Part shown: one piece after another, positions 15,001 to 25,435 of the stretch | How the letters are laid out: every line of letters starts with the position of its first letter | Numbering within the stretch: the stretch's first letter is position 1 | Source of the DNA: Microglena sp. YARC | Lineage: Eukaryota; Chlorophyta; Chlorophyceae; Chlamydomonadales; Chlamydomonadaceae | Direction: 5' to 3' | NCBI GenBank assembly: GCA_022414725.1 | Contig: CM039463.1 | Span: forward strand, 39,945,884-40,009,883 | DNA length: 64,000 nt | Program-made: the position numbers and the translations under genes | Notes under the pieces: generated by a model | The model's input: only the letters and a program-made list of their open reading frames with translations | The model's database searches: none | What the model was told of the DNA's origin: nothing

Positions 15001-17646
15001 CTCGGTATTGTTACAATAGGGATCATACTCAGAAGCTTAGAGTATAGTAGCTCGGTATTGTTACAATAGGGATCATACTCAGAAGCTTAGAGTATAGTAG
15101 CTTCGGTATTGTTAAATAGGGATCATACTCAAAGCTTAGAGTATAGTAGCTCGGTATTGTTACAATAGGGATCATAGAAGCTTAGCTTATTGTTACATAG
15201 GGATCATACTCAGAGCTTAGAGTATAGTAGCTCGGTATTGTTACAATAGGGATCATACTCAGAAGCTTAGAGTATAGTAGCTCGGTATTGTAACAATAGG
15301 GATCATACTCAGAAGCTTAGAGTATAGTAGCTCGGTATTGTTACAATAGGGATCATACTCAGAAGCTTAGAGTATAGTAGCTCGGTAGTTAGAGTATAGT
15401 AGCTCGGTCCTTATAGGATCAATAGGGATCATACTCAGAAGCTTAGAGTAGTAGCTCGACAATAGGGATCATACTCAGAAGCTTAGAGTATAGTAGTTCG
15501 GTATACAATAGGGATCATAAAGCTTAGAGTATAGTAGTTCGGTATTGTTACAATAGGGATCATACTCAGAAGGCTTAGAGTATAGTAGTCGGTATTGTTA
15601 CAATAGGGATATACTCAGAAGCTTAGAGTATAGTAGTCGGTATTGTTACAATAGGGATCATAAGTAGCTTAGAGTATAGTAGCTCGGTATTGTTACAATA
15701 AGGGATCATACTCAGTAGCTTAGAGTATAGTAGCTCGGTATTGTCAATAAGGATCAGTTAGAGTACTCATACTAGTCAGCTAGAGTATAGTAGCTCGGTA
15801 TTGTTACAATAGGGATCATACTCAGAAGCTTAGAGTATAGTAGCTCGGTATTGTTACAATAGGGATCATACTCAGAAGCTTAGAGTATAGTAGTCGGTAT
15901 TGTTACAATAGGGATCATACTCAGAAGCTTAGAGTATAGTAGCTCGGTATTGTTAAATAGGGATCATACTTCAGAAGCTTAGAGTATAGTAGCGGTATTG
16001 TTACAATAGGGATCATACTCAGAAGCTTAGAGTATAGTAGCTATTGTTACCTCGGTATTGTTACATAGGGATCATACTCAGAAGCTTAGAGTATAGTAGC
16101 TCGTATTGTTAAATAGGGATCATACTCAGAAGCTTAGAGTATAGTAGCTTCGGTATTGTTACAATAGGGATCAGAAGCTTAGAGTATAGTACTCGGTAGC
16201 TCTCGGTATTGTTACAATAGGGATCATACTCAGTAGCTTAGAGTATAGTAGGTCGGTATTGTTACAATAGGGATATACTCAGAAGCTTAGAGTATAGTAG
16301 CTCGGTATTGTTACAATAGGGATCATACTCAGTAGCTTAGAGTATAGTAGCTCGGTATTGTTACAATAGGGATCATACTCAGAAGCTTAGAGTATAGTAG
16401 CTCGGTATTGTTACAATAGGGATCATACTCAGAAGCTTAGAGTATAGTAGATTGTTAAATAGGGATCATACTCAGATTAGAGTATAGTAGATTGTGTTAA
16501 GCTTAGAGTATAGTAGCTCGGTATTGTCACAATAGGGATCATACTCAGTAGCTTAGAGTATAGTAGCTCGGTATTGTTACAATAGGGATCATACTTAGTA
16601 GCTTATAGTATAGTAGCTCGGTATTGTTACAATAAGGATCATACATTCATACTCAATAGCTTAGAGTATAGTAGCTCTGTATTTGTTACAATAGGGATCA
16701 TACTCAGAAGCTTAGAGTATAGTAGTTCGGTATTGTTCCAATAGGGATCATACTCAGAAGCTTAGAGTATAGTAGTTCGGTATTGTTACAATAGGGATCA
16801 TACATTAGAAGCTTAGAGTATAGTAGCTAGGTATTGTTACTATAAGGATATACATTCATACTCAATGCTTAGAGTATAGTAGCTCGGTATTGTACAATAG
16901 GGATCATACTCAGAAGCTTAGAGTATAGTAGCTCGGTATTGTCACAATAGGGATCATACTCAGAAGCTTAGAGTATAGTAGCTCGGTATTGTTACAATAG
17001 GGATCATACTCAGAAGCTTAGAGTATAGTAGCTCGGTATTGTTACAATAGGGATCATACTCAGTAGCTTAGAGTATAGTAGCTCGGTATTGTCACAATAG
17101 GGATCATACTCAGTAGCTTAGAGTATAGTAGCTCGTATTGTTACAATAGGGATCATACTCAGAAGCTTAGAGTATAGTAGCTCGGTATTGTTACAATAGA
17201 GGATCATACTCAGTAGCTTAGAGTATAGTAGCTCGGTATTGTAACAATAGGGATCATACTCAGAAGCTTAGAGTATAGTAGCTCGGTATTGTTACGATAA
17301 GGATCATACAATAATACTCAATAGCTTAGGGTATAGTAGCTCGGTATTGATACAATAAGGATCATACTCAGAAGCTTAGAGTATAGTAGCTCGGTATTGT
17401 CACAATAGGGATCATACTCAGTAGCTTAGAGTATAGTAGTTCGGTATTGTTACAATAGGGATCATACTTAGTAGCTTATAGTATAGTAGCTCGGTATTGT
17501 TACAATAAGGATCATACATTCATACTCAATAGCTTAGAGTATAGTAGCTCGGTATTGTTACAATAGGGATCATACTCAGAAGCTTAGAGTATAGTAGCTC
17601 GGTATTGTCACAATAGGGATCATACTCAGAAGCTTAGAGTATAGTA
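1..17646 (+). repeat. 50-bp satellite array, block 1
   Basis: Head-to-tail 50-bp units begin agaagcttagag and end gggatcatactc. Each holds a HindIII-type aagctt and the short dyad attgt-t-acaat. From 1 to about 8000 the unit is recognisable, but there is an extra or missing base roughly every 8-15 positions, mostly one-base insertions such as doubled letters. From about 9 to 15 kb it cleans up steadily, and by 12.6-15.1 kb there are long runs of exact units. From 16.5 kb real variants recur: tcacaatagg for ttacaatagg, agttcgg for agctcgg, and a longer unit carrying an extra attcatac with cgataagg. No genes are seen; short open frames here come only from the repeat. The block is cut by the DNA transposon at 17647. 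Confidence 0.97.
17643..17646. repeat. Target-site duplication (agta), left copy
   Basis: agta ends the left satellite flank and is repeated at 27149-27152 just outside the other end of the 9.5-kb element. Removing the element and one copy restores a normal unit (gagtat-agta-gctcgg), so this is a 4-bp duplication made at insertion. Confidence 0.88.
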
Positions 17647-17675
17647 AATGGGCGTTCCTGCTTCCGAACGGATTT
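17647..17675 (+). repeat. Terminal inverted repeat, left
   Basis: 29 bases beginning aatgggcgttcctgcttccg that are the exact reverse complement of 27120-27148. Similarity stops beyond base 29, apart from related cttac/gtaag palindromes further in. Confidence 0.95.
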
Positions 17676-17690
17676 TTTATTTTACTGAAA

Positions 17691-17712
17691 TCTTACGATA
17701 AATATTGTAAGA
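17691..17712. promoter_or_regulatory. Subterminal palindrome 1 (left)
   Basis: tcttacgat and attgtaaga face each other across four bases, 45 bases from the element's left end. The same tcttac/gtaaga pairing recurs at 17765-17786 and, near the right end, at 27045-27072. Repeated subterminal palindromes in TIR transposons are often transposase binding sites; that role is inferred here. Confidence 0.5.
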
Positions 17713-18480
17713 TCGTTTTCGCAAATTAATTGATTTCGCTTTTTTGGTGTATTTTACGAAAATATCTTACAATTTATTTTGTAAGATTGTTTTGTGTATT
17801 CCCGGAGAAAGAGACTATTCCTTCAATTTCAATTGTAACATTGATTTGCTCGTTTGGAGTGAGAGAAAGTTCCTTCGAAGTATTCCAATACAAAATCAAT
17901 TGTAGAGGACAGTCAAGAGGAAGGTGAAAGCTGTTTACAAAGTCTTGAACGCATTGCTCATAATTATTTATCTCACAACTCACAACTCAACAGTTCGAAA
18001 GTACAACTTAGTACTTATGACTCCGAAATCTGTACTTATGTGTACCTCACTTATGTATAACTCACAACTCAGAACTTATATGTACCTGTATACAAGTCAG
18101 AACTAATAACTCCTAACTCAGGACTTATTATTTATAATTTCATACCTCATAGCCTCATTATGTACAATTAACACAAATTTATATCCTTAAATCTGCAAAC
18201 TGCCATCCTAGAATCCTGAAATCACTCAAAATGTGTGTTGGATAAGGCAAACTAGTACACTCGTGCAAAGTTGTGCACGGTGCTAATGTTGCACTGCTGC
18301 CAACAAGTCCATTGGTGATAACTTCTGCACTTGGTGCTGACAGGTCATGTGCTAACTGACGCCATGGTGCTACCTGACACAATACTGTCTACTCTAGATT
18401 GGCTGTGGGAACAGGCTATCACGTTGTAGAAAGAGGGCCAATGCTAACTTGTTGGGTAACAACAGCGCCTGTACAATCGC
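17713..18480. other. AT-rich left flank of the transposon, no gene seen
   Basis: Apart from the palindrome at 17765, this stretch is AT-rich. From about 17960 to 18160 it holds loosely repeated short motifs (actcacaactca, acttatgtgtacct) that look like a decayed simple repeat. Open frames are short, overlap on both strands and match nothing I recognise. Confidence 0.5.
17765..17786. promoter_or_regulatory. Subterminal palindrome 2 (left)
   Basis: tcttacaa and ttgtaaga form an exact 8-base stem across a 6-base AT loop, about 120 bases from the left end. It is closely related to the palindromes at 17691 and 27045. Confidence 0.5.
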
Positions 18481-18491
18481 TGCACTAGAAT

Positions 18492-18612
18492 CTCCTCCTC
18501 CATGCCCCCATCCCCATCTTCCTCCTCCTCCATCTCCTCCTCCTTAGCAATGTCTAAATGTCTCCATCCGATTGCACAGCCTCTGCCTTGGTGTCCTTCT
18601 CAATGGATTGGC
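18492..18612 (-). pseudogene. Inverted copy of the acidic-tail gene end
   Basis: On the minus strand this reads gagaaggacacc, then a cagaggctg-type stretch, caatcggatggagac and a run of gaggag codons. The same order occurs on the plus strand at 26599-26721, where it encodes the Glu/Asp-rich end of the transposase-like gene. Here the frame is interrupted just before the acidic run (a stop follows the Asp-Gly-Asp-Ile codons). Both copies point outward to their nearest terminus, so this is part of a larger inverted architecture. The role of the acidic tail is unknown. Confidence 0.6.
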
Positions 18613-19160
18613 AGCTTGACCCTTTGCATGACTCCTTGCTGTGCATTGATTGCCATGCCCAGCACCTTCTCTGGCAGCTTGACCCCTTTGCATGACCCTT
18701 GATGTGCATTGATTGACCCCCCTTGCCGGGCCCCCTTGCTGCGCATGCATGAAAGACTGTATTGATAAGTCGGAAAGGCTTTTGCTTCATGCCTTGCGCT
18801 TTCACCTCTTTTCATGCCTTGCGCTTTCACCTCCTTTCATGCCTTGCGCAAATTGCCTTTCGCATCCTGCATTGCTTTGCTGCGCATCTGCATTAGCACC
18901 GGGTGGCCCTGCATGGTCCGAGTTGCACCTAATTCTCGCACCCTTTGCGCAATGCATTTCACTGCTATGGGAATTCACTTCAGCTCTGTTCTCATGATCT
19001 GCTGCTTTGCCTTTCGCTTTCTGCATCGCCTTGCTGCGCATCTGCATTAGCACCGGGTGGTTGAATAACCCCCGAGTTGCTTTTAATTCTCGCACCCTTT
19101 GCGCAATGCATTTCACTGTCACTGTCCTGTCTAGCACCTTCTCTGGTGGATGCTGGGCAG
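18613..19160 (-). pseudogene. Coding-like minus-strand region with internal direct repeats, unrecognised
   Basis: On the minus strand, 18802-19212 is open for 136 codons and includes a basic, Met- and Lys-rich passage with the motif HPVLMQMRSKAMQ. A second copy of that passage lies 154 bases away in a different frame, because a segment of about 95 bp is directly repeated (18871-18965 and 19025-19119, tgcgcatctgcattagcacc in each). Nearer the terminus a unit of about 60 bp carrying a KLPEKVLGMAINAQ-like sequence is also repeated. The composition is more GC-rich than its surroundings. Repeat expansion and frame changes suggest a decayed exon of the same gene whose end lies at 18492-18612. No known domain is recognised. 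Confidence 0.35.
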
Positions 19161-19390
19161 ATAGCCAGGAGCACTGGCGCTCGGAGCACTGGATAGGTCT
19201 GCCTACCTGCAATGGCGGTTACCCGCCTGCACCTGCCAGACCAGACCAGGACACGCGCCGGGCCAGCACCTGCGCCGGAGTACTGGCGAACAGCTCTGCA
19301 CCGCCTGCACCTTCCTGAGGCTGCCTACCTGCATGATGGTACCCGCCTGCACCTGCGTCAGAGTACTGGCGGACAGTACTGCATACCCAT
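19160..19390. repeat. GC-rich minisatellite
   Basis: Imperfect tandem copies built from acccgcctgcacctg, ctgcctacctgca and ggagtactggcg, with ggagtactggcg-like sequence at about 19275 and 19362. It sits between the coding-like repeats and a gene-free stretch. Open frames on both strands result from the repetition, and I assign no product. Confidence 0.55.
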
Positions 19391-19870
19391 ATGGCATGCA
19401 TCCTTAGCTACCGTTCCAAGATTTCCATAGCGTCTGGTTTGGTTATGAATTGCAGTGTAGTGGTAGACTGCAATTGTAGCCAGACTTAGCTGCCTTGTGT
19501 CTGTGTTGACCAAGTTACTGCTTGCCAACAGGTTTGCCTTGTTTATTGGTTAATCTTTGCCGGGAGTGTGATTGGGTGTTTATGTTGTGATTGGTACTTT
19601 ACATGACACTGACATATGGATCATGTACACCTGCAGTTCTTCTATTTTACTGTGTTCTTGCCACCTCGGCCACCTACCTACTTACTAGGTTTGTTTTAGT
19701 GGCCCAGTACTGCAATAGGTAAAGCAAAGATGTGTAGTTGAGGCCTGCTTGATTTGCATAGCATGACTGATGAAATGTCATAGCCCAGAAGAATTTAGCC
19801 CTTTTGCCTGTTCCGTCTATGCATTCGGTGGATCAAGTTTTCTTTGACTGGTTTTAGGATTGATTTTTTT
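19391..19870. other. No recognised feature
   Basis: About 480 bases of unique, mixed-composition sequence between two minisatellites inside the transposon. I see no long open frame, RNA gene or clear repeat. Confidence 0.4.
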
Positions 19871-21797
19871 ATAATCGGGAGGACTGTGTGTATTCCGAGT
19901 TTGGTTTTCTCAATCATTCGCTCATTGGGTTTGACAATGCTCCCGATTATGATCGGGAGGACTGTGGGTATTCTGAGTTTGGTTTTTCTCAATCATCCGC
20001 TCCTTGGGTTTGTCAATGCTCCCTATTATGATCGGGAGGACTGTGGGTATTCTGAGTTTGGTTTTTCTCAATCATTCGTTCGTTGGGTTTGACAATGCCC
20101 CCGAACATGATCAGGAGGACTATGGGTATGCTAAGTAAAAAAAAAAAAAAAAAAAAAATGCCGAGTACATGTTTTCTGAATCATTTGCTGGTTGGGTTTG
20201 TCAGTGCTCCCGATTATGATCGGGAGGACTGTGTGTATTCCGAGTTAGGTTTTCTCAATCATTCGCTCGTTGGGTTTGTCAATGCTCCCGATTATGATTA
20301 GGAGGACTGTGTGTATTCCGAATTTGGTTTTCTCAATCATTCGCTCGTTGGGTTTGTCAATGCTCCCGATTATGATCGGGAGGACTGTGTGTATTCCGAA
20401 TTTGGTTTTCTGAATCATTCGCTCGTTGGGTTTGACAATGCTCCCAATTATGATCGGGAGGACTATGGGTATTCTGAGTTTGGTTTTTCTCAATCATTCT
20501 TTCGTTGGGTTTGACAATGCTCCTGATTATGATCGGGAGGACTGTGGGTATTCTGAGTTTGGTTTTTCTCAATCATTCGTTCGTTGGGTTTGACAATGCT
20601 CCCGATTATGATCGGTAGGACTATGGGTATGCCAAGTACAAAAAAAAAAAAAAAAAAAAATGCCGAGTACATGTTTTCTGAATCATTTGCTCATTGGGTT
20701 TGTGAGTGCTCCCGATTATGATCGGGAGGACTGTGTGTATTCCGAATTAGGCTTTCTCAATCATTCGCTCGTTGGGTTTGTCAATGCTCCCGATTATGAT
20801 CGGGAGGACTATGGGTATGCCGAGTAAAAAAAAAAAAAAAAAAAAAAAAAATGCCGAATACATGTTTTCTGAATCATTTTCTCGTTGGGTTTGTGAGTGC
20901 TCCCGATTATGATCGGGAGGACTGTGTGTATTCCGAATTAGGTTTTCTCAATCATTCGCTCGTTGGGTTTGACAATGCTCCCGATTATGATCGGGAGGAC
21001 TATGGGTATGCCGAGTAAAAAAAAAAAAAAAAAAAAAAATGCCGAGTTCATGTTTTCTGAATCATTTGCTCGTTGGGTTTGTCAATGCTCCCGATTATGA
21101 TCGGGAGGACTGTGTGTATTCCGAATTAGGTTTTCTCAATCATTCGCTCGTTGGGTTTGACAATGCTCCCGATTATGATCGATAGGACTATGGGTATGCC
21201 GAGTACTAAAAAAAAAAAAAAAAAAATGCGAGTACATGTTTTCTGAATCATTTGCTCGTTTGGTTTGTCAGTGCTCCCGATTATGATCGGGAGGACTGTG
21301 GGTATTCCGAATTAGGTTTTCTCAATCATTCGCTCGTTGGGTTTGACAATGCTCCCGATTATGATCGGGAGGACTATGGGTATGCCGAGTACATGTTTTC
21401 TGAATCATTCGCTCGTTGGGTTTGTCAATGCTCCCGATTATGATCGGGAGGACTGTGTGTACTCCGAATTAGGTTTTCTCAATCATTCGCTCGTTGGGTT
21501 TGAAAATGCTCCCGATTATGATCGGGAGGACTATGGGTATGCCGAGTACATGTTTTCTGAATCATTCGCTCGTTGGGTTTGTCAGTGCTCCCGATTATGA
21601 TCGAGATGACTGTGTGTATTCCGAGTTTTGTTTTCTCAATCATTCGCTCGTTGGGTTTGTCAATGCTCCCGATTATGATCGGGAGGACGGTGTGTATTCT
21701 GAATTTGGTTTTTCTCAATCATTCGCTCGTTGGGTTTGACAATGCTCCCGATTATGATCGGGAGGACTATGGGTATTCTGAGTTTGGTTTTTCTCTA
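19871..21797 (+). repeat. 78-bp hairpin minisatellite, left arm (about 23 units)
   Basis: Tandem units of 78-79 bp, each carrying the hairpin ctcccgattatgatcgggag (8-bp stem, tatg loop) followed by ggactgtgtgtattcc, tctcaatcattcgctcg and ttgggtttgtcaatg. Subtypes differ as actgtgtgtattcc, actgtgggtattct or actatgggtatgcc. Five units contain A-tracts of 19-26 bases (20137, 20640, 20826, 21017, 21208), always between gagta and tgccgagt or a close match. Because 78 is a multiple of three, frames of 60-100 codons open on both strands. They end wherever a 79-bp unit occurs, so I treat the region as non-coding. The same repeat in opposite orientation fills 23060-24055. Confidence 0.93.
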
Positions 21798-22150
21798 AAT
21801 CTGAATCTGATTTTGAATCTGAATCTGAATCATTTGCTTTACCAACCTATTTGTCTTCCGCAGGGTCTACAATGACAGTACCGTGGAAGTAAAACTCCAA
21901 TCGGACGGGAAGGATTTGGGATGCGGCGTCATGGACGAATGGACCAAGGAGCGCCAAGTGCCAATGAACATCGAAGTCGTTGTTGGTGGACCAGACTTCT
22001 ATGTTACGGCTACGCACGCTCACTGGTTGAGGTTTTGCGGCGAATGTATGCATATGTGCGGAGCATTCTGGTCGACACTCACCTTGCGGAAGTCAAGACA
22101 GCCAGTTGCTTGAAGTCACTAGCATTCGGAGGCCCATGTCAGGAGCTGGG
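21798..22150 (+). pseudogene. Left palindrome arm with an unrecognised exon-like segment
   Basis: It opens with an imperfect ctgaat hexamer run and a pyrimidine stretch ending ttgtcttccgcag, which looks like a splice acceptor. An open frame of about 75 codons from 21883 follows, with the motif GGPDFYVTATHAHW and several cysteines (CGECMHMCG). The segment from 21841 to about 22150 is repeated inverted at about 22683-23001, with scattered substitutions and small indels. The two copies keep much of the same protein sequence, which hints that it once coded. I do not recognise the family. Confidence 0.45.
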
Positions 22151-22682
22151 CTATAAGGAGATAACAATTTAACGATGACCTTACAAAGTTGTCGGCGATC
22201 TGTCCTCTTCGTTGATTGTAGGAAGCTGACCTCGTCGCGCCTATCCTGACTTTCTGCGGAGGCTGTAGGAAATGTAAAGAGTGCAGAAGTTACGCAATAT
22301 CCTATCGAAATTGAAAGCGGCAAGTGCGGTCAGCACACAATGGTTTTGAACGGTGTACATCCACCGCGTACGTAACATTCGAAATGTACTGTCAGATTTG
22401 AAAATTTAACCTGAGCCACGGTGCAGCAGTACAGTCCGTTCGATTGCTCTCTTACCGGCGTCAGGTGAAGGCCCTTTTGGTGTACATCGAGGTGACGTCC
22501 TCCTGTCGCTAGGACCAAACTCCTCGAAATCGCTCCCGAGCTTTCCTCGCATGTCTCAACCCACGCCCTAGTTTCCTCAAGCTCTTTGTCGGCGATAAAT
22601 TCGCCATCGCCGACCCTGGCTGGCTTGCTGCGCATTGTCAACCACCAACCCAAGAGCCTGAATGTGAACTGGTATCCATGAT
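22151..22682 (-). pseudogene. Unique palindrome centre with a minus-strand coding-like frame
   Basis: The spacer between the inverted arms. On the minus strand, 22330-22653 is open for 107 codons with motifs such as ATGGRHLDVHQKG and SNGLYCCTVAQ. This reads like a real protein segment and joins, across a frame change, the frame entering from the right arm (22577-22991). A pyrimidine tract followed by tccgcag near 22255, on the minus strand, could be an acceptor. No domain is recognised; it may be an exon of a second gene of the element. Confidence 0.35.
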
Positions 22683-23001
22683 AGGGCTCCTAACATGGGC
22701 CTCCAAATGCTAGTGACTTCAAGCAACTGGGCTGTCTTGACTTCCGCAAGGGTGAGTGTCGACCAGAATGCATCTGCTCCGCACATATGCCTGCATTCGC
22801 CGCGAAACCTCAACCAGTGAGCGTGCGTAGCCGTAACATAGAAGTCTGGTCCACCAACAACGACTTCGATGTTCATTGGCACTTGGCGCTCCTCGGTCCA
22901 TTCGTCCCATGACGCCGCATCCCAAATCCTTCCCGTCCCATTGGAGTTTTACTTCCACGGTACTGTCATTGTAGACCGTGCGGAAAGACAAATAGGTTGG
23001 T
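22683..23001 (-). pseudogene. Right palindrome arm, inverted copy of the exon-like segment
   Basis: Reverse complement of about 21841-22150. On the minus strand 22577-22882 is open for 101 codons and 22719-22991 for 90. Together they carry the same YNDSTVEVKLQ and GGPDFYVTATHAHW motifs as the left arm, but a one-base shift divides them. The right copy extends further into the unique centre than the left does, so it is probably the parent and the left arm the duplicate. Confidence 0.45.
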
Positions 23002-24060
23002 AAAGGAAATGATTCGGATTCAGATTCAGATTCAAAATCAGATTCAGATTTAGAGAAAAACCAAACTCAGATTACCCATAGTCCTCCGATCATAATCGGG
23101 AGCATTGTCAACCCAACGAGCGAATGATTGAGAAAACCTAATTCGGAATACACACAGTCTCTCCGATCGGGAGCACTGACAAACCCAACGAGCAAATGAT
23201 TCAGAAAACATGTACTCGGCATTTTTTTTTTTTTTTTTTTGTACTCGGCATACCCAGAGTCCTCCCGATCATAATCGGGAGCATTGTCAAACCAACGAAC
23301 GAATAATTTAGAAAAACCAAACTCAGAATACCCACAGTCCTCCCGATCATAATCGGGCATTGACAAACCTAACGAGCGAATGATTGAGAAAATCAAATTC
23401 GGAATACACACAGTCCTCCCGATCATAATCGGGAGCATTGACAAACCAACGAGCGAATGATTGAGAAAACCTAACTCGGAATAACAGTCCTCCCGATCAT
23501 AATCGGGAGCACTGACAAACCCAACGAGCAAATGATTCAGAAAACATGTACTGGGTTTTTTTTTTTTTTTTTTTTTTTGTACTCGGCATACCATAGTCCT
23601 CCCGATCATAATCGGGAGCATTGTCAAACCCAACGAACGAATGATTGAAAAAACCTAACTCAGAATACCCACAGTCCTCCCGACCATAATCGGGAGCATT
23701 GACAAACCCAACGAGCGAATGATTGAGAAAAAACCAAATTCGGAATACACACAGTCCTCCCGATCATAATCGGGAGCACTGACAAACTTAACGAGCGAAT
23801 GATTCAGAAAACATGTACTCGGCATTTTTTTTTTTTTTTTTGTACTTGGCATACCCATAGTCCTCCCTATCATAATCGGGAGCATTCTCAAACCCAACGA
23901 ACGAATGATTGAGAAAAACCAAACTCAAAATACCCACAGTCCTCTTGATCATAATCGGGAGCATTGTCAAACCCAAAGAGCGAATGATTGAGAAAAACCA
24001 AACTCAGAATACCCACAGTCCTCCCGATCATAATCGGGAGCATTGACAAACCCAACGACC
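23002..24060 (-). repeat. 78-bp hairpin minisatellite, right arm, inverted (about 12 units)
   Basis: The same unit as at 19871-21797 but reverse-complemented (tcctcccgatcataatcggg, caaacccaacgagcgaatga). It has T-tracts of 17-23 bases at 23222, 23556 and 23825 at the same unit position as the A-tracts of the left arm. It begins with an attcag hexamer run (about 23010-23050) mirroring the ctgaat run of the left arm. Open minus-strand frames, up to 188 codons at 23067-23633, are a by-product of the 78-bp period. Confidence 0.92.
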
Positions 24061-24330
24061 CTATTCGCTTGAAAGTCACCTACTACACACTGCTAGCTGC
24101 CAGGCAGATGCCTGGTCACCAGCTGCTAGAATGGGTGTCGGATCTAAGCCCGGCACCGTTACTGATACAGCTATAGGCTGTATCATAACATTCCCCCCAA
24201 TCCCTGGTATTCTGGTACCCAGAATTCCTGGGATTCCACAACCGAAGTCATCAGGAGTAAGCCAGACAAATATTCCCGTGGAGAAGAAAAGTAGGGGGAA
24301 AGCAATCCTAAAACCAGTCAAGGCGTAGGT
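24061..24330. other. Spacer upstream of the transposase-like gene
   Basis: Non-repetitive sequence between the right minisatellite arm and the first recognisable exon. A plus-strand frame (24131-24328) gives a Pro/Ile-rich peptide with a repeated IPGI motif. I cannot say whether it is coding or part of an upstream exon or promoter. Confidence 0.3.
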
Positions 24331-24472
24331 ATGACATCCGTGAAAAATTGTCTGAACAGTATCCGAAGCTCTTCTTGGATGGACAACAAGAAGACTAATC
24401 TTCCTCAGTCACGCCACTTCTCACTAACAAAGAAGACCGCAGGAGGTGAACTTCTAAAGACACGCATCATGG

Positions 24473-24611
24473 GTGAGTACAAATACAGCGCATGTAGGAC
24501 ATGTCCTCCCGATCATAATCGGGAGCATACACAGTATTTAAAACTTGAAATGATTACTTCACAAAATAATGCTAATATTCTGACTTCATGTTTCCTTCTA
24601 TGTTAACTTAG
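24473..24611 (+). other. Probable intron 1 of the transposase-like gene
   Basis: A g|gtgagt donor follows the RIMG codons and a ttaacttag acceptor precedes gattattctcccag. Splicing joins the frames into RIMG-LFSQGRGF without a shift. The 139-bp intron holds one copy of the hairpin ctcccgatcataatcgggag at 24506-24525, the core of the element's minisatellite. Confidence 0.6.
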
Positions 24612-25152
24612 GATTATTCTCCCAGGGAAGAGGCTTCATTGGTTATTGGGCTTTGCCATTCTACTCGCAGTCCATCAATCTGACTATATCATGCTTCCAA
24701 CATTTCTTCAACCGGGTCCTTGAAGAAGAGGGGCAGCTTCCACCGTATTGCTTCTTCCAAATGGACAACGCGGCAAAGAACAACAAGAACGCTTTCATGT
24801 TCGCATACTTGTCCTTGTTGGTTGAGATGAACTGGTTTGAGGAAGTGTACGTCCATTTTCCTCCCTCCCGGACACACACATAGCAATCTTGACCAAAAGT
24901 ACTCTGTGATCTCGCAAGGGTTAAAGAACATGGAAGTGTACACCCTGGACCATCTGATGGGCATTGTTGGTAACTTATTCAAGAGAATGGGCCCTTACAC
25001 AAAGGCAAGACGTCGTGACCTCTATAGGGACTTCTCCACTGTCCTCCTAGACAACGTTTACAAGTTGTTCGGTCATGGCACTAGCACCGTCAAAGGAGTT
25101 AATCGCCGTTTACACGCATTCAAGATAACGAAAGGACCCAACGGGAGAGTCG

Positions 25153-25435
25153 GTAAGAATACTTGATATACTGATATTTACAAATTAAACGCTACCGTGC
25201 GTGTATGTACTGTCTGCACAATGCTCCCGATTATGCTCGGGAGGAATATGGTGTGCCATGTCCTCATTGATTTACATGTACAGTCTTCAATAGAAATTAA
25301 ATGATACAAAGGAAGTTGTACCTAGGACCTAGGATGTATTATCCAAGGGATGCCCCGAGTATAGTCGGGAGGAATATGGGTGTCCTAAATGATTTCACTA
25401 ATATACAATACATGTTTGCACACCAATAATTGCAG
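25153..25435 (+). other. Probable intron 2 of the transposase-like gene
   Basis: A gtaagaat donor follows gagtcg and a tgcag acceptor lies at 25431-25435. The 283-bp intron contains two diverged copies of the minisatellite hairpin with its downstream bases: ctcccgattatgctcgggag at 25224-25243 followed by gaatatgg, and ccccgagtatagtcgggagg at 25353-25372 followed by aatatgggtg. Confidence 0.55.

Noticed and set aside
20137..20158. A-tracts in the minisatellite as tails of SINE or processed transcript insertions.
   Set aside because: They occur at one fixed unit position in many units and in both arms, without flanking duplications of varying sequence.
23067..23633. 188-codon minus-strand frame with a 26-residue repeat and poly-Lys tracts.
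   Set aside because: The 78-bp unit is a multiple of three, so frames open on both strands. The Lys runs are the A/T-tracts, and 79-bp units break every such frame elsewhere.
24131..24328. Pro/Ile-rich 65-codon frame as a small gene or the first exon of the transposase-like gene.
   Set aside because: It is short, low in complexity and without a recognisable motif or a supported splice link to the next exon. Left as unassigned spacer.
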